A stretch of 64,000 nucleotides of DNA from positions 1,875,001-1,939,000 of the forward strand of contig NZ_CAJQUA010000001.1 in NCBI RefSeq assembly GCF_907163135.1, written 5' to 3'. The stretch's first letter is position 1. Every line of letters starts with the position of its first letter. The position numbers and the translations under genes were made by a program. Positions 16,490 through 26,053 of the stretch are shown here, in pieces. The notes beneath the pieces are model-generated. The model was not told the origin of the DNA. It did not search any database and worked only from the letters and a program-made list of their open reading frames with translations. Source of the stretch: Brachymonas denitrificans (GTDB lineage: Bacteria; Pseudomonadota; Gammaproteobacteria; Burkholderiales; Burkholderiaceae_C).

Positions 16490-17509
16490 TCAGCGGCGCC
16501 AGAAGTTGGTGCCCCAGTTCGGATCCAGATGCTCCAGCAGCTGCGGCACGGCGGGCACATAGTAGGGAGTCGGGCCTTTTTGCACCGGGGCGCCGCTCTC
16601 GGGTTCGAAGCCTTCCGGCGGGGGTTCGTAACCGTCGGCATCCGCGCCGGGGCCGGAGGGAGCTGCCGGGGTGGCTGGCACGGAGGCGGAGGCGGCGCCT
16701 GCCGGCGCCTCGCCCTCCATGCCTTCCGGCGGCGGCTCGTAGCCATCGCTGTCGGCGCCATCGGCAGGGGCCGAGGCGCCTGCGGACGCTGCCAGGGCCG
16801 CGCTGCGCTTGCCGGCATCGCGCGTGTGGAGGTAGGCATCGCGCAGGACGCTGTAGGGGTCGAGCGCGGCCTGGTTGAGCAGGTCGCTGGCATCGAGCAG
16901 CTGGGCACGCTGGTTGATCACGCTGAGGGCGGTGACCTGGTTGCGCGTGGGCACGTGCTCGATGGCACCGATGGGGTTGCCGTTCATGTCGACCGGCAGG
17001 GCCACGGTGTCACGCACGGTGGAGGGGCCAAGCAGCGGCAGCATCAGGTACGGACCGGTGCCCACGCCCCAGCGGCCGAGCGTGAGGCCGAAATCCTGCT
17101 TGACGCGCGGAATCTGCGCCTCGCTGGCGACGTCGAACACGCCGCCGAGGCCGAAGGTGGTGTTGATGGTGAAGCGCCAGAAGTTGTCCATGGCCTCCTG
17201 GCCCTTGAACTGCAGCGCGCTGTTTATCGCCGACCAGGCATCGCTCAGGTTGTTGAAGAAGTTGCGCACGCCGCTTTGCACGAAGTTGGGCGTGACCTTG
17301 GTGTAGACGGTGGCGACCGGCTTGAGCACGGCCTGGTCAACGGCGTCGTTGAACTTGTAGACGCCGCGGTTCCAGGGCTCGAGCGGATCGCGCGGGTGGG
17401 CGTTGGGGCCGGTGGCGCAACCGGCGAGCGCGGCAGCGCTGCCAAGGCAGAGCACGGCGGTGGTACGGCGCAGGGCTGTACGGCGGATGGCGGTGGACGG
17501 ATGGTTCAT
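16490..17509 (-). CDS. mlaA: MlaA (VacJ) outer-membrane lipoprotein with repeat-bearing C-terminal extension
   Basis: The outer-membrane lipoprotein that extracts mislocalised phospholipids. The signal peptide ends in the lipobox LAGC (Cys at residue 30). The MlaA core is clear: DPLEPWNRGVYKFNDAVD, NNLSDAWSAINSALQFKG, NTTFGLGGVFDVA, GRWGVGTGPYLMLPLLGPS. After about residue 240 comes a low-complexity Ala/Pro extension of roughly 100 residues with two copies of DGYEPPPEG (followed by MEGE and FEPE) about 40 residues apart. In E. coli mlaA is separate from the mlaFEDCB operon, but here it sits between mlaD and mlaC. Confidence 0.93.
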   Translation of the reverse strand: MNHPSTAIRRTALRRTTAVLCLGSAAALAGCATGPNAHPRDPLEPWNRGVYKFNDAVDQAVLKPVATVYTKVTPNFVQSGVRNFFNNLSDAWSAINSALQFKGQEAMDNFWRFTINTTFGLGGVFDVASEAQIPRVKQDFGLTLGRWGVGTGPYLMLPLLGPSTVRDTVALPVDMNGNPIGAIEHVPTRNQVTALSVINQRAQLLDASDLLNQAALDPYSVLRDAYLHTRDAGKRSAALAASAGASAPADGADSDGYEPPPEGMEGEAPAGAASASVPATPAAPSGPGADADGYEPPPEGFEPESGAPVQKGPTPYYVPAVPQLLEHLDPNWGTNFWRR

Positions 17510-17569
17510 GATGGGGCTCGAAACGCGGTTGTGAGCGGCGGCGCCGGGTTTTTCCAGGATGGCAGTTGC

Positions 17570-18190
17570 TTAGCGTGCGGCTGCACTTGCCGCAGAGGCA
17601 GCGCCTGCAGCGGTGGCCGGATCATCGGCGCTTGCCTGACCGTGCACGGCAGACGCTGCGGGCGCGGCTTCGGCATCCGCCGGTGTTGCGTCTGTGGCCG
17701 GCTCGGCACTTTCGCTACCGGCCGGCGGCGTGCCGGCTTCGAGCGCCTTGCTGTTCATGAATTGTCCGATCAGGTTCTCGAGCACGACAGCGGACTGGGT
17801 GTTGGTGATTTTGTCTCCGGCTTTCCAGTTGGTGTCGCTGTAGCCGGCCTCGATGCCGATGTACTGGTCGCCCAGCAGGCCGCTGGTCATGATCTTGAGC
17901 GAGCTGTCGTTGGGGAAGTGGTAGCGCTCGTTCATGTCGAGCGTGACGGTGGCCTGGTAGGTCTTGTCGTCGAAGTCGATGCTCTTGACGCGGCCGACGA
18001 CCACGCCGGAGCTCTTGACGGCAGACTTGGGCTTGAGGCCGCCGATGTCCTGGAACTGGGCCTGCACCTGGTAGCCGCCGCCACCACTGAGGCTGAGCAG
18101 ATTGCCGGCTTGCAGGGCCAGGAACAGCAGTGCGGCTGCACCCAGCAGCACGAACAGGCCGACCCAGATATCGATTTTGGAACGTTGCAT
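17570..18190 (-). CDS. mlaD: MlaD, MCE-domain periplasmic subunit
   Basis: MlaD is anchored in the inner membrane and forms a hexameric ring that channels lipids. The N-terminal membrane segment is IWVGLFVLLGAAALLFLALQAG (about residues 8-29). The MCE domain follows: YQVQAQFQDIGGLKPKSAVKSSGVVVGRV, then LKIMTSGLLGDQYIGIEAG. The last 50 residues are Ala-rich and acidic, and look disordered. Start and length (206 residues) fit the family apart from this tail. Confidence 0.93.
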   Translation of the reverse strand: MQRSKIDIWVGLFVLLGAAALLFLALQAGNLLSLSGGGGYQVQAQFQDIGGLKPKSAVKSSGVVVGRVKSIDFDDKTYQATVTLDMNERYHFPNDSSLKIMTSGLLGDQYIGIEAGYSDTNWKAGDKITNTQSAVVLENLIGQFMNSKALEAGTPPAGSESAEPATDATPADAEAAPAASAVHGQASADDPATAAGAASAASAAAR

Positions 18191-18212
18191 GGAAGCTTTC
18201 CTTGGAATGCGA

Positions 18213-18992
18213 TCAGATGCTGAACATCATGGCGGTGAGCAGGAAGTCGAGCGCGAGCACGGTGAGCGATGCCACCACCACGGTGCGGGTGGTGGCGCGC
18301 GACACGCCTTCGGGCGTGGCCCGGGCGCTGTAGCCTTCGAGCAGGGCAATGAAGGTGACGGCGATGCCGAACACGAAACTCTTGATGACGCCGTTGGCCA
18401 CGTCCTTCCAGACGTCGACCCCGTTCTGCATCTGGCTCCAGAAGGAGCCGGGATCGAGGCCGATGAGCTGCACGGCGACCAGCCAGGCACCGATGATGCC
18501 GACGGCGCTGAAGATGGCGGCCAGGATCGGCATGGCGATGACACCGCCCCAGAAGCGCGGCGCCAGAATGCGCTGCACCGGATCGACCGCCATCATCTGC
18601 ATGGCGTCGAGTTGCTCGCCGGCCTTCATCAGGCCGATTTCGGCGGTAAGCGAGGTGCCGGCGCGGCCGGCGAACAGCAGGCCGGTAACGACCGGGCCCA
18701 GTTCACGCAGCAGGCTGAGCGCCACCAGCAGACCGACCGATTCGGAGGAGCCGAAGCTCTTGAGCGTGTAGTAGCCCTGCAGGCCCAGCACAAAGCCGAC
18801 GAACAGGCCGGAGATGGCGATGATGGAGAGCGAGTAGTTGCCCAGGAAGTGCACCTGGTCACGGATCAGGCCGAAGCGGCGCCAGGCGCCCAAGGAAGTG
18901 ATGAGCCGCGCGAACAGGCGCGCGCCGGTACCGAGGCGCACGATCTGCTGGCGGACGGCGTAGCCGATGTCGGCGGGATTGAGCAGGCTCAT
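18213..18992 (-). CDS. mlaE: MlaE, ABC lipid transporter permease
   Basis: An integral membrane permease of 259 residues. Family signatures include LGAWRRFGLIRDQVHFLGNYSL, LLRELGPVVTGLLFAGRAGTSLTAEIG (the coupling helix region) and VDPVQRILAPRFWGGV, with four to five long hydrophobic segments. Its ATG overlaps the mlaF stop as ATGA, showing tight coupling with the ATPase gene. Confidence 0.95.
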   Translation of the reverse strand: MSLLNPADIGYAVRQQIVRLGTGARLFARLITSLGAWRRFGLIRDQVHFLGNYSLSIIAISGLFVGFVLGLQGYYTLKSFGSSESVGLLVALSLLRELGPVVTGLLFAGRAGTSLTAEIGLMKAGEQLDAMQMMAVDPVQRILAPRFWGGVIAMPILAAIFSAVGIIGAWLVAVQLIGLDPGSFWSQMQNGVDVWKDVANGVIKSFVFGIAVTFIALLEGYSARATPEGVSRATTRTVVVASLTVLALDFLLTAMMFSI

Positions 18993-19840
18993 GGGCGGCC
19001 TTTCTGGCGGGCGAGGCCGAAGTCTTCGCCCAGGGTGGGGCCGGGGTAGTGGAAGCGCACCGGGCCTTCGGGCTGGGCGTTGACGAACTGGTGCACCAGC
19101 GGATCGCTGCTGTTGCGCACTTCTTCCGGCGTGCCTTGCGCGGCGACGCCGCCATTGGCCAGGATGACGATGTGGTCGGCGATCAGGAAGGTTTCCACCA
19201 GGTCGTGCGAGACGATGATGCTGGTGAGGCCCATGGCGTCGTTGAGCTCGCGGATCAGGCGCGCGATGGTGCCGAGCGAGATCGGATCGAGACCGGCGAA
19301 GGGTTCGTCGTACATGACCAGTTCGGGATCGAGCGCGATGGCGCGGGCCAGGGCGATGCGGCGGGCCATGCCGCCGGAGACTTCGCTCGGCATCAGGTCG
19401 CGCGCGCCGCGCAGGCCGACGGCGTTGAGCTTCATCAGCACGATGTCGCGGATCATGGATTCGGGCAGGCGCGTGTGCTCGCGCAGCGGGAAGGCCACGT
19501 TGTCGAACACGTTCATGTCGGTGAACAGCGCGCCGAACTGGAACAGCATGCCCATGCGGCGGCGGGCAGCGTAGAGCTCGGTCTGGCTGAGCTTGCCGAT
19601 GTCCTGCCCGTCGAACATTACCTGGCCCTGCTGGGCACGTTGCTGGCCACCGATCAGGCGCAGCACGGTGGTCTTGCCGCCGCCGGAGGCGCCCATGATG
19701 GCCGTGACCTTGCCGCGCGGCACGTCCAGCGAGAGATCTTCAAGGATCTTGCGCGGGCCGCCGTAGCCGAAATGGACATGCTGCAGCTGTACCAGCGGCA
19801 CGGACGGCTCGGCCAAGGACTCGGGTGAAACGGATGACAT
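18989..19840 (-). CDS. mlaF: MlaF, ABC lipid transporter ATP-binding subunit
   Basis: The cytosolic ATPase of the Mla transporter and first gene of the operon mlaF-E-D-A-C-B. Walker A is GASGGGKT (residues 50-57), the signature is SGGMARR, Walker B is LVMYDEPF, and the switch His is in IIVSHD. The start is taken at MSSVSPES; an ATG three codons upstream (MLR) is equally possible because neither has a good Shine-Dalgarno sequence. The C-terminus has the LGEDFG...RQKGRP end typical of betaproteobacterial members. Confidence 0.93.
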   Translation of the reverse strand: MSSVSPESLAEPSVPLVQLQHVHFGYGGPRKILEDLSLDVPRGKVTAIMGASGGGKTTVLRLIGGQQRAQQGQVMFDGQDIGKLSQTELYAARRRMGMLFQFGALFTDMNVFDNVAFPLREHTRLPESMIRDIVLMKLNAVGLRGARDLMPSEVSGGMARRIALARAIALDPELVMYDEPFAGLDPISLGTIARLIRELNDAMGLTSIIVSHDLVETFLIADHIVILANGGVAAQGTPEEVRNSSDPLVHQFVNAQPEGPVRFHYPGPTLGEDFGLARQKGRP

Positions 19841-19961
19841 ACGCAGCATTCTAATTGGCGGCGGAAATCATCCTTTGGGAGCAGTGTGAATTTGTCGGCG
19901 CGCGGCGGTGGCAATACATTCTGTTGCGAACGGATGGACCATGAAAAGACCCCGTCGCCCA

Positions 19962-20018
19962 TTGCATAATTACGGCTTTTTTATTATTTTCCATATTTTA
20001 TATTCCCTTGACGGAATA
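19962..20018 (+). promoter_or_regulatory. Promoter and operator candidate of higBA-like locus
   Basis: TTGCAT (19962-19967) and TATTTT (19985-19990) are 17 bases apart. Downstream, TATTCC-CTTGAC-GGAATA (20001-20018) is a perfect 6-base inverted repeat just before the ribosome-binding site AGGAGG. The stretch 19965-20035 is strongly AT-rich, unlike the rest of the window. Confidence 0.5.
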
Positions 20019-20034
20019 GTCATCAGGAGGAATA

Positions 20035-20405
20035 ATGCCCAATAAATGGGAAGTGGAATACACCGATGAACTCGGTGAGTGGTGGGCCGGATTGGACGAG
20101 ACCGAACAGGAGTCCATTGATGCGTCGGTGCGGCTTCTGGAGGAAAGAGGACCGAACCTGGGCTTTCCGCACACCTCGGGAATCGCGGGGTCAAAGCATT
20201 CCCACATGCGTGAACTTCGTATTCAGCATGAAGGTCGGCCGTACCGGATTTTGTATGCGTTTGACCCTCGCCGCTGCGCCATCCGTTGCTGGGCGGGGAC
20301 AAGACGGGTGACGAACGCTGGTATGCAGTGCATGTGCCGATCGCTGACAGGCTCTACGACACGCACATCCAGACTTTGAAGAAGGAGGGACAGATCAATG
20401 GCTAG
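20035..20405 (+). pseudogene. HigB/RelE-like toxin, broken by a one-base deletion
   Basis: The gene opens with an excellent ribosome-binding site (AGGAGGAATA) and codes for a RelE/HigB-type mRNA interferase: LLEERGPNLGFPHTSGIAGS, HMRELRIQHEGRPYRILYAFDPRRCAI. It then loses frame. In the next frame the protein carries on as LLGGDKTGDERWYAVHVPIADRLYDTHIQTLKKEG and ends 8 bases into the antitoxin gene, which is normal for this family. One base missing around 20283-20287 (atccgttgctg, expected atcctgttgctg) explains it. Repaired, the product would be 123 residues. As written, the frame gives 114 residues with an unrelated C-terminus lacking the catalytic GGDKTG segment. It could be real decay or a sequencing error. 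Confidence 0.85.
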
Positions 20406-20709
20406 GAAATTCAGCGAATTGCGTGCCGGGATGTCGCCTGAATCCCAGGCACGCGCAGCAGCCCGCGCCGAGGCAATGCTCGTCGAAATGCAACTGCAGG
20501 AGTTGCGCAAGGCGCGGAAAGTGACGCAAGTCCAGCTGGCCAAGGCGATGAGCGTGGAGCAAGCCGCTGTCTCGAAGCTGGAGCGCCGCGATGACATGTA
20601 CGTCAGCACTTTGCGCGAGTACGTCAGGGCCCTGGGGGGCGAGCTGAAGCTGGTGGCCTCGTTTCCGGATGCAGACATCCTGGTGCATCCGTTCGAGCCG
20701 GCGCACTGA
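20398..20709 (+). CDS. HigA-like XRE-family antitoxin
   Basis: A 103-residue helix-turn-helix protein. The HTH is VTQVQLAKAMSVEQAAVSKLERRDDMYVSTLREYVRALGGEL, typical of the XRE antitoxins paired with RelE/HigB toxins. The ATG overlaps the end of the repaired toxin frame by eight bases. It should bind the palindrome ahead of the toxin gene. The antitoxin is intact while the toxin is frameshifted. Confidence 0.88.
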   Translation: MARKFSELRAGMSPESQARAAARAEAMLVEMQLQELRKARKVTQVQLAKAMSVEQAAVSKLERRDDMYVSTLREYVRALGGELKLVASFPDADILVHPFEPAH

Positions 20710-20746
20710 ACTCCCTTATCTCAACCGCGGTGCAGCGCCTTGGCCG

Positions 20747-22099
20747 TTATGCGACAACGATTTCGCCACGCAGCGAATGCGGCAGCGCACTGGTGATGCG
20801 CACGTCCAGCATCTGCCCGATCAGGCGGTCGCGCTGCGGGCCGGCGGGGAAGTTGACGATGCGGTTGCAGGCGGTGCGGCCCATCAGCTCATTGGGATCC
20901 TTGCGCGAGGGGCCTTCGACCAGAATGCGCTGCACGGTGCCGACGCGACTGGCGCTGAGGCGGCGCACGTTTTCTTCGAGTTTGGCCTGCAGTTGCTGTA
21001 GGCGCTTGAGCTTGACTTCGTGCGGGGTGTCGTCATGCAGGTTGGCGGCGGGCGTGCCGGGGCGCGGGCTGAAGATGAAGCTGAAGGAGCTGTCGTAGCC
21101 GACGTCGTCGATCAGCTGCATCATCTTCTGGAAATCCTCTTCCGTCTCGCCGGGGAAGCCGACGATGAAGTCGCTGCTCATGGACATGTCCGGGCGCACG
21201 GCGCGCAGCTTGCGGATGATGCTCTTGTATTCCATCGCGGTGTAGCCGCGCTTCATGGCCATCAGGATGCGGTCACTGCCGTGTTGCACGGGCAGGTGCA
21301 GGTGGCTGACGAGTTGCGGCACTTTGGCGTAGACGTCGATCAGGCGCTGGGTGAATTCGTTGGGGTGGCTGGTGGTGTAGCGGATGCGCTCGATGCCGGG
21401 GATTTCGGCCACGTACTCGATCAGCATGGCGAAATCGGCGATTTCGTCGCTGTCGCCCATCTTTCCGCGGTAGGCGTTGACGTTCTGGCCCAGCAGCGTG
21501 ATTTCCTTGACGCCCTGCTCGGCCAGGCCGGCGACTTCGACCAGCACTTCCTCGAACGGGCGGCTGAATTCCTCGCCGCGCGTGTAGGGCACGACGCAGT
21601 AGCTGCAATACTTGCTACAGCCTTCCATGATGGAGACGAAGGCGCTGGCGCCCTCCACGCGTGCCGGCGGCAGGTGGTCGAACTTCTCGATTTCGGGGAA
21701 GCTGATGTCGACCTGGGCCTTTTGCTGAGCGGTGCTTTCGGTGAGCAGTTCGGGCAGGCGGTGAAGGGTTTGCGGGCCGAACACCACATCGACGAAGGGA
21801 GCGCGCTTGATGATTTCCTCGCCTTCCTGGCTGGCCACGCAACCACCGACACCGATCTTGACGCCCTTGGCCTTGAGGTGCTTGACGCGGCCCAGATCGC
21901 TGAAGACCTTTTCCTGCGCCTTCTCGCGCACGGAGCAGGTGTTGAACAGGATCAGGTCGGCGTCTTCGGGGTTGTCGGTCTTCTCGTAGCCTTGGGCTGC
22001 GCCGAGCACGTCGGCCATCTTGTCCGAGTCGTACTCGTTCATCTGGCAGCCGAAGGTTTTGATGAAGACTTTCTTGGGGGCGGTGGTGGTGTCGGTCAT
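20747..22099 (-). CDS. miaB: tRNA-2-methylthio-N6-dimethylallyladenosine synthase
   Basis: A radical-SAM methylthiotransferase that modifies A37 of tRNAs reading UNN codons. The N-terminal domain carries cluster cysteines C18 (TFGCQMN), C55 (NTCSVR) and C87 (GGCVAS). The radical-SAM motif is C161-x3-C165-x2-C168 (GCSKYCSYC). The C-terminal TRAM domain ends LRGEIVVA. The start at [28 protein letters not shown] is chosen over a long meaningless upstream extension. It has 450 residues, normal for the family. Confidence 0.97.
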   Translation of the reverse strand: MTDTTTAPKKVFIKTFGCQMNEYDSDKMADVLGAAQGYEKTDNPEDADLILFNTCSVREKAQEKVFSDLGRVKHLKAKGVKIGVGGCVASQEGEEIIKRAPFVDVVFGPQTLHRLPELLTESTAQQKAQVDISFPEIEKFDHLPPARVEGASAFVSIMEGCSKYCSYCVVPYTRGEEFSRPFEEVLVEVAGLAEQGVKEITLLGQNVNAYRGKMGDSDEIADFAMLIEYVAEIPGIERIRYTTSHPNEFTQRLIDVYAKVPQLVSHLHLPVQHGSDRILMAMKRGYTAMEYKSIIRKLRAVRPDMSMSSDFIVGFPGETEEDFQKMMQLIDDVGYDSSFSFIFSPRPGTPAANLHDDTPHEVKLKRLQQLQAKLEENVRRLSASRVGTVQRILVEGPSRKDPNELMGRTACNRIVNFPAGPQRDRLIGQMLDVRITSALPHSLRGEIVVA

Positions 22100-22244
22100 G
22101 GCGTCAGCGGTTCGTGGTGTTGATCCAGAGGCTGGAAAGGGGTGCCTGCGCAGGAATGGACCGGCGCTGGGCGGAACCGTGTATTTTATTCCGGACGCGG
22201 GATTTGACCAAGAGCGGATCACATGGGCGAGTAAAGGCCGGATG

Positions 22245-25031
22245 TTATCCCTTGGCGATGGCCTGCAATTGCCGCAGCGGCTCGCCGATGGAGCGAGCCG
22301 ACTGCTTGTAATCCGCCCAGGGGCCGTTGCCCAGACGCAGGCGGTCTTCCACAGTCGCCACCGTCCAGTGAGCGCCGCCCGTGAGCTTGTCCAGCTCATT
22401 CCAGCTGACGGGAACGGAAACGCCCAGCCCCGCCCGGGCGCGGGCCGACCAGGCGCTTACGGTGGTGGCGCCGCGGCCGTTGCGCAGGTAGTCGGGGTAG
22501 ATCTTGCCGACGCGGTTTTTCGGGCCACTGAGGGCGCTGAAACGATCGGGCATCAGGCGGGCGAGATGTTCGGCGAGCAGCTTGCTGAAACCCTTGACGG
22601 TGTCCCAGTCGTGCAGACGCTTGATGGGAGTCACGACGTGCAGGCCCTTGCCGCCACTGGTCTTGAGGAAGGGCTGTAGGCCCAGTTCGGTCAGCAGCGT
22701 ATGCACGAGCCGGGCCGCTTCCTGCACGCGCTCCCAGGGCACGCCTTCGCCGGGATCGAGGTCGAGCGTGAAACGGTCGGGGCGTTCGATGCGGTCGTGA
22801 CGGGCGTTCCAGGTGTGCAGTTCGATCACGTTCATCTGCACGGCGCCCATCAAGCCGGCTTCGTTCTCGATTTCGAGCAAGCTGGCATGGCCGGGATCGA
22901 GCGCGGGATCCAGCAGGACGACGCCGGGCAAGGTGATGCGTTCGAGATGTTTCTGGAAGAACAGTTCGCCGGCAATGCCGTCAGGCGCGCGCACCAGCGC
23001 CACCGGGCGCAGGTCCAGGTGCGGCAGGAGCAAAGGGGCGACGGTCTGGTAGTAGCGGGCGAGATCGATTTTCTGCAGGCCGGTGCTTGCGTCGATGACG
23101 CGATCGGGGTGCGTGATGGTGATGCCGGAGAAGCTGGCTGGAGCGGGTTTTGCGCGAGTTGTGCCGGTGGACGCGGTGCGCTGCGCCTTCGATCGTGTGG
23201 CTGCCGATGCCTGCGGGTGTTCCGTCTGTCCCGGCTCTTCCTTCGGTGGTGCGATCGCCCGTTCGAAATGCACTTCGGCGGCGGGCTTGTCTTCGCGCAG
23301 GCCACGAAAGACGCCGTGGCGCAACTTGCGTTGCGGCGTCCAGCCGGCGTGGGTCACCTGCGCGACGAGTTCCGGACGGACCCAGTGAATCCTGCCTGGC
23401 AGGCGCGGGCTGTCGGTCAGGGGGCTTTCCGCGATTTCCAGCGCTTGCAGGCGCTGCTGCAGCATGGCGAGCGTGCGCGTATCGAAACCGCTGCCGACGT
23501 TGCCGGCATGCCGCAGGGCCCCCTTGGCATCGTGCGCAGCCAGCACCAGGGCGCCTAAATCGGCGCGTGCGCCCTGCCCTTCCGTGTAGCCGGCAATTAC
23601 CAGCTCTTCGCCCTGGCCACACTTGAGCTTGATCCAGTCCTGGTTGCGACCGCTGGTGTAGTGCGCTTCGCGACGCTTGCCGATGATGCCCTCCATGCCC
23701 ATGCGGCAGGCGCTGGCGATCAGGTCGGCAGGAGCGGCTTCGAAGGCCTGTGACAGGCGCAGGCGCTTGTCGTCGGCGTCCAGCAGTATCTGGTCGAGTT
23801 GCTCGCGCCGCAGGCGCAGCGCCTGGGTGCGCCAGTCGGTGCCATCCAGATGGAGCAGATCGAACAGGTAATACACCAGCGCCTTGGTGCCTGCCCCGTC
23901 AAACGCATTTTGCAGGGCGGCGAAGTCGGGCATGCCCTCGTCATCCACGGCAACCACTTCGCCGTCGAGCCAGGCTTGCCGGACCGGCAAGCGTGCCAGC
24001 GCTGCAGCGAGTTCGGGCATGCGGTGCGTCCAGTCCAGCCCGTTGCGCGTGAAGAGCCGTGCCTTGCCCTGGTCGATGCGGGTGAGCAGGCGGTAGCCGT
24101 CGAACTTGAGTTCCCAGAGCCAGTCGGCAAGGGCGTCCGGGGGCGCGCTGACCAGGGTGGCCAGCTGCGGCGACAGAGCGTCGGGGAGCGGGTCGGCCGG
24201 TGTCCCCTTGCGGCTACTTGTATTACTGCTGGTGCTGCTGCCCCTGTCATCGCTGGAGGAGTCAGCAAGATCGAGTGCGGTCTGCACCACCGAATCAGGC
24301 TCCGCATCGACGATGCTGTATTCGGCAGCAGCGCGCGCGTGCTCATCCTTTTCCTTGATCAGCAGCCAGGCCGGCTTGGCGGCATTGGCGTCTTTCTTCA
24401 TGCGCACCAGGGCCCAGCGCCCGTGCAATTTGGCACCGTGGATGCGAAACTTGAGTTGCCCCTGCCGCAGCATGGCGTGTACGTCACCTTCCGGCTCCCA
24501 ACTGCCACGGTCCCAGATGATGACGCGGCCCGCCCCATACTGGCCGGGAGGGATTTGTCCTTCGAAGGTGTTGTAGGACATGGGATGGTTCTCGACCTGC
24601 ATGGCCAGGCGCTTGTCATGCGGATCGAGGCTGGGGCCTTTGGGCACGGCCCAGCTGTGCATGGTGCCGTCGATTTCGAGGCGCAGATCGTAATGCAGAT
24701 GGCTGGCCCAGTGTTTCTGGATCACATATTGCAGCGTGCCAGCCTTGGTGTCGGCAACGCTGCCGCGGGGCTCTGGCGTGCGCGCAAAATTGCGTTTGGC
24801 CTGGTAGCGCGCCAAGGGCGTATCGGGGTCGGCTATTTCCGGCTCCGGTTCCTTCCGGTCGGGAATTTCCGGATCCGGCGCTTCGCGTCGCGGCATCTCC
24901 CGCTGGGGACGCTGGCGTCCTGGCGTTTCCGGAGCGGGCTTGCGCCGGCCAGGACTCTGCGGCTTGGCAGGCTTGTCAAAGTCAGGCGCGTTTGCGCGTG
25001 CGGCTTGCCGTGTTGTGCGTGGCTGGGGCAT
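22245..25031 (-). CDS. ligD: ATP-dependent DNA ligase LigD (bacterial NHEJ)
   Basis: A three-domain end-joining enzyme. The order is phosphoesterase (about residues 75-215; [15 protein letters not shown]), ATP-dependent ligase (about 290-570; the adenylated lysine is K309 in ELKFDGYR) and primase-polymerase (about 640-920; [10 protein letters not shown] and [10 protein letters not shown] carry metal and nucleotide ligands). The first 75 residues are Pro/Arg/Glu-rich, with runs such as [22 protein letters not shown] Ser-rich linker at 258-275 precedes the ligase domain. The start [13 protein letters not shown] has GGAGG seven bases upstream. Its first 50 bases overlap the end of ku, so the two are an operon. 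Confidence 0.96.
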   Translation of the reverse strand: MPQPRTTRQAARANAPDFDKPAKPQSPGRRKPAPETPGRQRPQREMPRREAPDPEIPDRKEPEPEIADPDTPLARYQAKRNFARTPEPRGSVADTKAGTLQYVIQKHWASHLHYDLRLEIDGTMHSWAVPKGPSLDPHDKRLAMQVENHPMSYNTFEGQIPPGQYGAGRVIIWDRGSWEPEGDVHAMLRQGQLKFRIHGAKLHGRWALVRMKKDANAAKPAWLLIKEKDEHARAAAEYSIVDAEPDSVVQTALDLADSSSDDRGSSTSSNTSSRKGTPADPLPDALSPQLATLVSAPPDALADWLWELKFDGYRLLTRIDQGKARLFTRNGLDWTHRMPELAAALARLPVRQAWLDGEVVAVDDEGMPDFAALQNAFDGAGTKALVYYLFDLLHLDGTDWRTQALRLRREQLDQILLDADDKRLRLSQAFEAAPADLIASACRMGMEGIIGKRREAHYTSGRNQDWIKLKCGQGEELVIAGYTEGQGARADLGALVLAAHDAKGALRHAGNVGSGFDTRTLAMLQQRLQALEIAESPLTDSPRLPGRIHWVRPELVAQVTHAGWTPQRKLRHGVFRGLREDKPAAEVHFERAIAPPKEEPGQTEHPQASAATRSKAQRTASTGTTRAKPAPASFSGITITHPDRVIDASTGLQKIDLARYYQTVAPLLLPHLDLRPVALVRAPDGIAGELFFQKHLERITLPGVVLLDPALDPGHASLLEIENEAGLMGAVQMNVIELHTWNARHDRIERPDRFTLDLDPGEGVPWERVQEAARLVHTLLTELGLQPFLKTSGGKGLHVVTPIKRLHDWDTVKGFSKLLAEHLARLMPDRFSALSGPKNRVGKIYPDYLRNGRGATTVSAWSARARAGLGVSVPVSWNELDKLTGGAHWTVATVEDRLRLGNGPWADYKQSARSIGEPLRQLQAIAKG

Positions 25032-25995
25032 CGTCAGCCTCCTTGTTCTTGCTCGTCGCTGTCTTTCGGGGGCTGGCACGTCCGGTGCCGCTGGGCATGC
25101 CGGCATCGGCGGCATCCTTGCTCTGGCTCGGTGTTTTTTCCTTGCCGCCGCCCTGCAGGCTGCGCTTGAGCAGTTCGGTCAGATCGATGATTTCGGCTCC
25201 GCCGCGCGAAGTAGACGCTGGGTCGGATTCCACCTTGTCCACCTGCTCCAGCTCGCCCGCCTTGGCCTTGGCTTGCACCAGCCGCATGATTTCATCACGG
25301 AAGGAATCCCGGAAGGCGTCTGCATCCCAGGGCGCCGTCATGTCGTCGATCAGCTGGCGCGCCATCTTGATTTCCGCATCCTTCAGTCCCGCCGCCTTGG
25401 CATCGGCGGGCGGCAGTTTGAGTTCCTCCCAGGAACGGATTTCCCCGCCCCAGCGCAACAGATTCAGGATCAGTGCCCGCCCGGTCGGCATCAGCACCGC
25501 CAGATGCTGTTTCGCCGAAATCACCACCCGGGCGACGCCCACGCGGCCGCTCTGCTGCAAGGCTTCGCGCAGCAGCGCATACACCTTCTCCCCCCGATTG
25601 ATCGGGGCCAGATAGTAGGGACGTTCCAGATAGACCAGCGGGATCTCATCGGCCTTGACAAAGGTCTCGATCTCGATGGTCTGGGTCGATTTTGGGAAAG
25701 CCGCCTTGATCTCTTCGGCGCTCAGAACGACGTAGCGGCCATCCTCCACTTCGACTCCCTTGACAATGTCGGACGCAGCGATTTCCTTGCCGGTTTTCTT
25801 GTTGATGCGCTTGTAGCCGACCGGCTCCATGGTGCGGCGGTCCAGCCAGTCGAAGTCCACGCCGGAACTGCTGGTGGCTGCGTAGAGCGCTACCGGAATG
25901 TGCACCAGGCCGAAACTGATCGCGCCCTTCCACACCACCCGTGGCGGAGGCGGGCTGCTGCCCCGGCCAATATCGGGAGCTTCAGAGTCTGCCAT
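24982..25995 (-). CDS. ku: Ku-like DNA end-binding protein
   Basis: Homodimeric Ku, which holds DNA ends and recruits LigD. The Ku core is read in VWKGAISFGLVHIPVALYAATSSSGVDF, RINKKTGKEIAASDIVKGVE and ARVVISAKQHLAVLMPTGRALILNLLRW. The C-terminal 60 residues are Lys/Ser/Ala-rich and end in RTRKRA, the basic extension that in some Ku proteins binds DNA. AAGGAG precedes the ATG. It has 337 residues, slightly long because of the tail. ku, ligD and katE sit together; linking them as a stationary-phase DNA-damage set is inference. Confidence 0.96.
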   Translation of the reverse strand: MADSEAPDIGRGSSPPPPRVVWKGAISFGLVHIPVALYAATSSSGVDFDWLDRRTMEPVGYKRINKKTGKEIAASDIVKGVEVEDGRYVVLSAEEIKAAFPKSTQTIEIETFVKADEIPLVYLERPYYLAPINRGEKVYALLREALQQSGRVGVARVVISAKQHLAVLMPTGRALILNLLRWGGEIRSWEELKLPPADAKAAGLKDAEIKMARQLIDDMTAPWDADAFRDSFRDEIMRLVQAKAKAGELEQVDKVESDPASTSRGGAEIIDLTELLKRSLQGGGKEKTPSQSKDAADAGMPSGTGRASPRKTATSKNKEADDAPATHNTASRTRKRA

Positions 25996-26053
25996 GCGGT
26001 TCTCCTTGGCAGAGGCATCGTATCGACACCTCTGCGTTCTTCTGCGCCCCCGC

